Assembly (NCBI GenBank): GCA_902802325.1
Contig: CADCLV010000017.1
Coordinates: forward strand, 1 to 64,000
Source of the DNA: Oscillospiraceae bacterium
GTDB taxonomy: Bacteria; Bacillota; Clostridia; Saccharofermentanales; Saccharofermentanaceae
Direction: 5' to 3'
DNA length: 64,000 nucleotides
Shown in pieces: positions 61,878-64,000 of the stretch. Every line of letters starts with the position of its first letter. The first letter of the stretch is position 1. Both the position numbers and the translations under genes were made by a program. The notes under the pieces were generated by a model that was not told the origin of the DNA, did not search any database, and worked only from the letters and a program-made list of their open reading frames with translations.

Positions 61878-63074
61878 ATGTTTATTCGTTCTATCGAACT
61901 TCAAAACTTTAGAAATTACAGAAGGCTTGATCTTATGGTCGGGCCTTCTGTTAATGTTTTTTATGGGGAAAATGCACAGGGTAAGACAAATATTTTAGAG
62001 TCGATCTACGTTTGTACCTCGACTCATTCCCACAGAACTGCCAAAGATGCCGAAATGATCCTTCACGGGGAGCATGCATATAAGGTAAAACTGGAGATCA
62101 CCTCTTCTTTTCATGCCTATGATGAATCCGTTTCAGTCATGTATGAGGATGGATCCGGAAGTTCTTCCTCTTCCAAGAGAGCAAAAAAGACAGTTTTTCA
62201 CGACGATGTCCCTTTCGAGAAAATATCCGAATATTTCGGGATTTTTAACGCTGTTATATTTGCTCCTGAAGACCTGATGCTGATAAAAGAGGGCCCATCT
62301 ATCCGCAGAAAATACATAAATGTGCTTCTTTCTCAGGTAAAGCCTTCTTACTATCACGAGCTTTCGAATTTTGTCCGATATCTGATGAGCCGGAACCGGA
62401 TCATTAAGAATGCCCGTACAAGCGGAAATAAGGTTTTTACTGATAAGATTGGTGAAGAAATGTCGATCTGGCATGAACCTATGGCCAGATCAGCAGCAAA
62501 GATCATTCATGACAGATACCTCTTCTCTCTTCGTATCGACAAGTTTGCCAAGGTCCATCATGAAAAGATTTCCCATGGCAGAGAGTCTCTTTATGTGAAA
62601 TATAAAACATGTATTCCCGTCAATATGTTAGAAAAATTCGATGAGGAAGAATTGGTGAAATATCTTATATCAAAGTGGGATCACTCTTCTGAAGATGATT
62701 TTTACCGGGGAGGTACCGAATATGGACCGCAAAGAGATGATCTGCAGATGTCTTTAGACGGAGATGGACTTCGTATGTTTGCATCTCAAGGACAGCAAAG
62801 ATCGGCAGCTCTTTCCATGAAACTTGCGGAACTGGATATTATGAGAGAAGAGATGAATGATTCTCCTGTTCTCCTCCTGGATGATGTTTTTGGCGAGTTG
62901 GATGCTCAAAGAAGAAAATGCCTTCTTTCCGAGATCGGAGATGCCCAGATCTTTATTACCTGCACAGATAAATCCTTTATTGAGCAGGAATTGGCTGATT
63001 CTTTGGAAAAAGCTTCTAAAATCGCGTTTTTTGAGGTTGTTTCCGGCGATGTGATACGAAGGGAGAATAACTAA
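61878..63074 (+). CDS. recF: DNA replication and repair protein RecF
   Basis: The 398-residue SMC-like ATPase shows Walker A GENAQGKTNILESIYVCTSTHSHR, the RecF motif NYRRLDL at the start, GTEYGPQRDDLQM, the signature LRMFASQGQQRSAALSMKLA, and Walker B PVLLLDDVFGELDAQRR. It loads RecA at gaps together with RecOR. It continues the conserved origin gene order after dnaN. Length is near the upper end of the usual range, owing to a Ser/Lys-rich insert around residues 92-100 (SGSSSSSKRAKK). Confidence 0.95.
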   Translation: MFIRSIELQNFRNYRRLDLMVGPSVNVFYGENAQGKTNILESIYVCTSTHSHRTAKDAEMILHGEHAYKVKLEITSSFHAYDESVSVMYEDGSGSSSSSKRAKKTVFHDDVPFEKISEYFGIFNAVIFAPEDLMLIKEGPSIRRKYINVLLSQVKPSYYHELSNFVRYLMSRNRIIKNARTSGNKVFTDKIGEEMSIWHEPMARSAAKIIHDRYLFSLRIDKFAKVHHEKISHGRESLYVKYKTCIPVNMLEKFDEEELVKYLISKWDHSSEDDFYRGGTEYGPQRDDLQMSLDGDGLRMFASQGQQRSAALSMKLAELDIMREEMNDSPVLLLDDVFGELDAQRRKCLLSEIGDAQIFITCTDKSFIEQELADSLEKASKIAFFEVVSGDVIRRENN

Positions 63075-63099
63075 AAAACTACTCGTTTTCTACCTTTTA

Positions 63100-63108
63100 T
63101 GGTATAAT
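63100..63108 (+). promoter_or_regulatory. Extended -10 promoter of remB
   Basis: TGGTATAAT (TGn-TATAAT) lies 38 bases upstream of the remB start. The extended -10 compensates for a poor -35. Confidence 0.6.
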
Positions 63109-63145
63109 ATTTAGGTCTAAAAAGATATCAAAAAGGGGCATTTGG

Positions 63146-63400
63146 ATGTTCGTTCATATCGGTGGAGAATATACGATTCTGGTTGATTCAGTGATCAGTC
63201 TGGTCAATCTGGAGACAGTTCAGGCATCTTCTTCAGATATGAATGCCTTTCTCAAGTTGCAGGAAGATGAGAATATCCTGGAGTATGTATCTGAAGAGAT
63301 CCCCAGATCTCTGATCCTGACGGATGATCGGACATACGTCTCCCCTCTTTCGGTGGCAACGATATTAAAACGGGTTCAAAGTGGAGAAATATCTGCTTAA
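63146..63400 (+). CDS. remB: DUF370 / extracellular matrix regulator RemB
   Basis: This 84-residue protein fits the RemB/DUF370 family found between recF and gyrB in Bacillota: MFVHIGGEYTILVDSVISLV at the start and SLILTDDRTYVSPLSVATIL later. RemA relatives bind DNA and regulate biofilm matrix genes; the exact role of RemB is less clear. It has its own extended -10 promoter and AAAAAGGGG in front of the ATG. Confidence 0.85.
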   Translation: MFVHIGGEYTILVDSVISLVNLETVQASSSDMNAFLKLQEDENILEYVSEEIPRSLILTDDRTYVSPLSVATILKRVQSGEISA

Positions 63401-63493
63401 AATATCTGTTTAACATTGTTACAGATCCGGTGAAATCAGTAGTTTTCCCCTATTTTCAGAAAAAGGGGAAAATCAGGAAGGAAAGAATAGAAA

Positions 63494-64000
63494 ATGGACG
63501 ACGAGAAGAATCTGCAGAATACTTCGGGCAATGAACAGCAGGGTCAGCCGGAGGGACAAAGAGAGTTCTACTATGAAGTACAGGAAGAGACAGATGGTCT
63601 GGTAAACCTGGCCTCTGATCCGCGTGCACTGACTGAGGATTATGCCGAGGATTCCCTTGAGGATCTGGAGCAGGCAACGCAGGGACAGGATGATTTCGAT
63701 ACGACCAACAAGAAGGAATATAACGAAGAAGATATTCAGGTCTTGGAGGGTCTGGAAGCCGTTCGTAAGCGTCCGGGTATGTATATCGGTGATACGACCC
63801 TTCGTGGTCTTCACCACCTCGTATATGAGATCGTAGCTAACTCTGTAGACGAAGCGCTGGCCGGTCGATGCGATACGATCAAGGTTACTGTTAATAAAGA
63901 TGGTTCTGTTACGGTACAGGATAACGGTTCCGGTATCCCTGTCGGTATTCACCCGAAAATGGGCATTCCGACAGTCGAAGTAGTCCATACAGTACTTCAT
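63494..64000 (+). CDS. gyrB: DNA gyrase subunit B, 5' part, with acidic N-terminal extension
   Basis: The frame runs from ATG 63494 off the window edge (169 codons). From about residue 77 it is standard Gyr[21 protein letters not shown] then [20 protein letters not shown], the ATP-site SVDEALAG, and [20 protein letters not shown]. GyrB introduces negative supercoils with GyrA. Before that lies a 70-residue acidic, Gln/Glu/Asp-rich extension; most GyrB proteins have only a few residues there. AGGAAGGAAAG precedes the ATG. No internal start with a good ribosome binding site is evident in the extension. Confidence 0.93.
   Translation, partial: MDDEKNLQNTSGNEQQGQPEGQREFYYEVQEETDGLVNLASDPRALTEDYAEDSLEDLEQATQGQDDFDTTNKKEYNEEDIQVLEGLEAVRKRPGMYIGDTTLRGLHHLVYEIVANSVDEALAGRCDTIKVTVNKDGSVTVQDNGSGIPVGIHPKMGIPTVEVVHTVLH

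Noticed and set aside
1-64000. CRISPR arrays, tRNA or rRNA genes, insertion sequences
   Set aside because: No regularly spaced repeats, no cloverleaf or rRNA-like segments, and no transposase or integrase frames were seen on either strand.

Overview
The window comes from a low-to-mid GC Gram-positive bacterium, most likely a Bacillota/Clostridia lineage (Lachnospiraceae-like; lower ranks cannot be read from sequence alone). The evidence is the replication-origin gene order dnaA-oriC-dnaN-recF-remB-gyrB at the right end, a MurT/GatD lipid II amidation pair, YitT, a class D-type sortase, many lipoprotein signal peptides, FtsX/MacB-type ABC exporters and c-di-GMP enzymes. No rRNA, tRNA, CRISPR array, integrase or intact insertion sequence was recognised.

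Layout. 1-5.4 kb: small metabolic and hypothetical genes (flavin reductase, GNAT, DUF3795, YitT, DUF5050-type lipoprotein). This stretch includes a frameshifted DUF4037 gene and the 3' remnant of a metallo-beta-lactamase-fold gene. 5.4-28.9 kb: a minus-strand nonribosomal peptide cluster. In transcription order it holds a type II thioesterase, the two halves of a heterodimeric ABC exporter, a GT1-like glycosyltransferase, a polysaccharide-deacetylase-like enzyme, a GHMP kinase/nucleotidylyltransferase fusion, a 3520-residue NRPS (C-A-T-C-A-T-C-A-T plus a divergent C), a stand-alone A-T protein, a second glycosyltransferase and an Sfp-type phosphopantetheinyl transferase. 29-33 kb: lipoprotein plus MacB-like exporter. 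33-34 kb: GNAT and YfcE-like phosphodiesterase. 34-38.6 kb: a c-di-GMP module (FIST-EAL protein plus a LacI-type sensor with no visible output domain). 38.8-42 kb: a second FtsX exporter behind an operator-rich promoter. 42-45 kb: CDF and MATE transporters. 45-50.6 kb: a two-permease ABC system, a small lipoprotein and a two-component system. 50.6-58.7 kb: MurD-CapA fusion, LeuA-like synthase, PAS-GGDEF cyclase, GatD, MurT, sortase. 58.9 kb to the end: dnaA, oriC, dnaN, recF, remB and the 5' part of gyrB.

The NRPS cluster is the most interesting system. It looks self-contained for a short (about four-residue) glycosylated peptide: PPTase activation, a four-A-domain assembly line, a route to a sugar nucleotide, two glycosyltransferases, a possible sugar deacetylation, export and editing thioesterase. 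Two features stand out. Both glycosyltransferases end in short basic helices resembling the N-terminal linker helix of the NRPS, which suggests docking of tailoring enzymes to the assembly line. One exporter half is broken by a perfect 58-bp tandem duplication; a single-copy version would restore the full 575-residue frame. I did not recognise the product. All functional assignments rest on motifs and family knowledge, not on searches.

The only gene-free stretch longer than 300 bases is the dnaA-dnaN intergenic origin. The next longest are 24138-24432, 42025-42282, 3892-4132 and 58719-58947.
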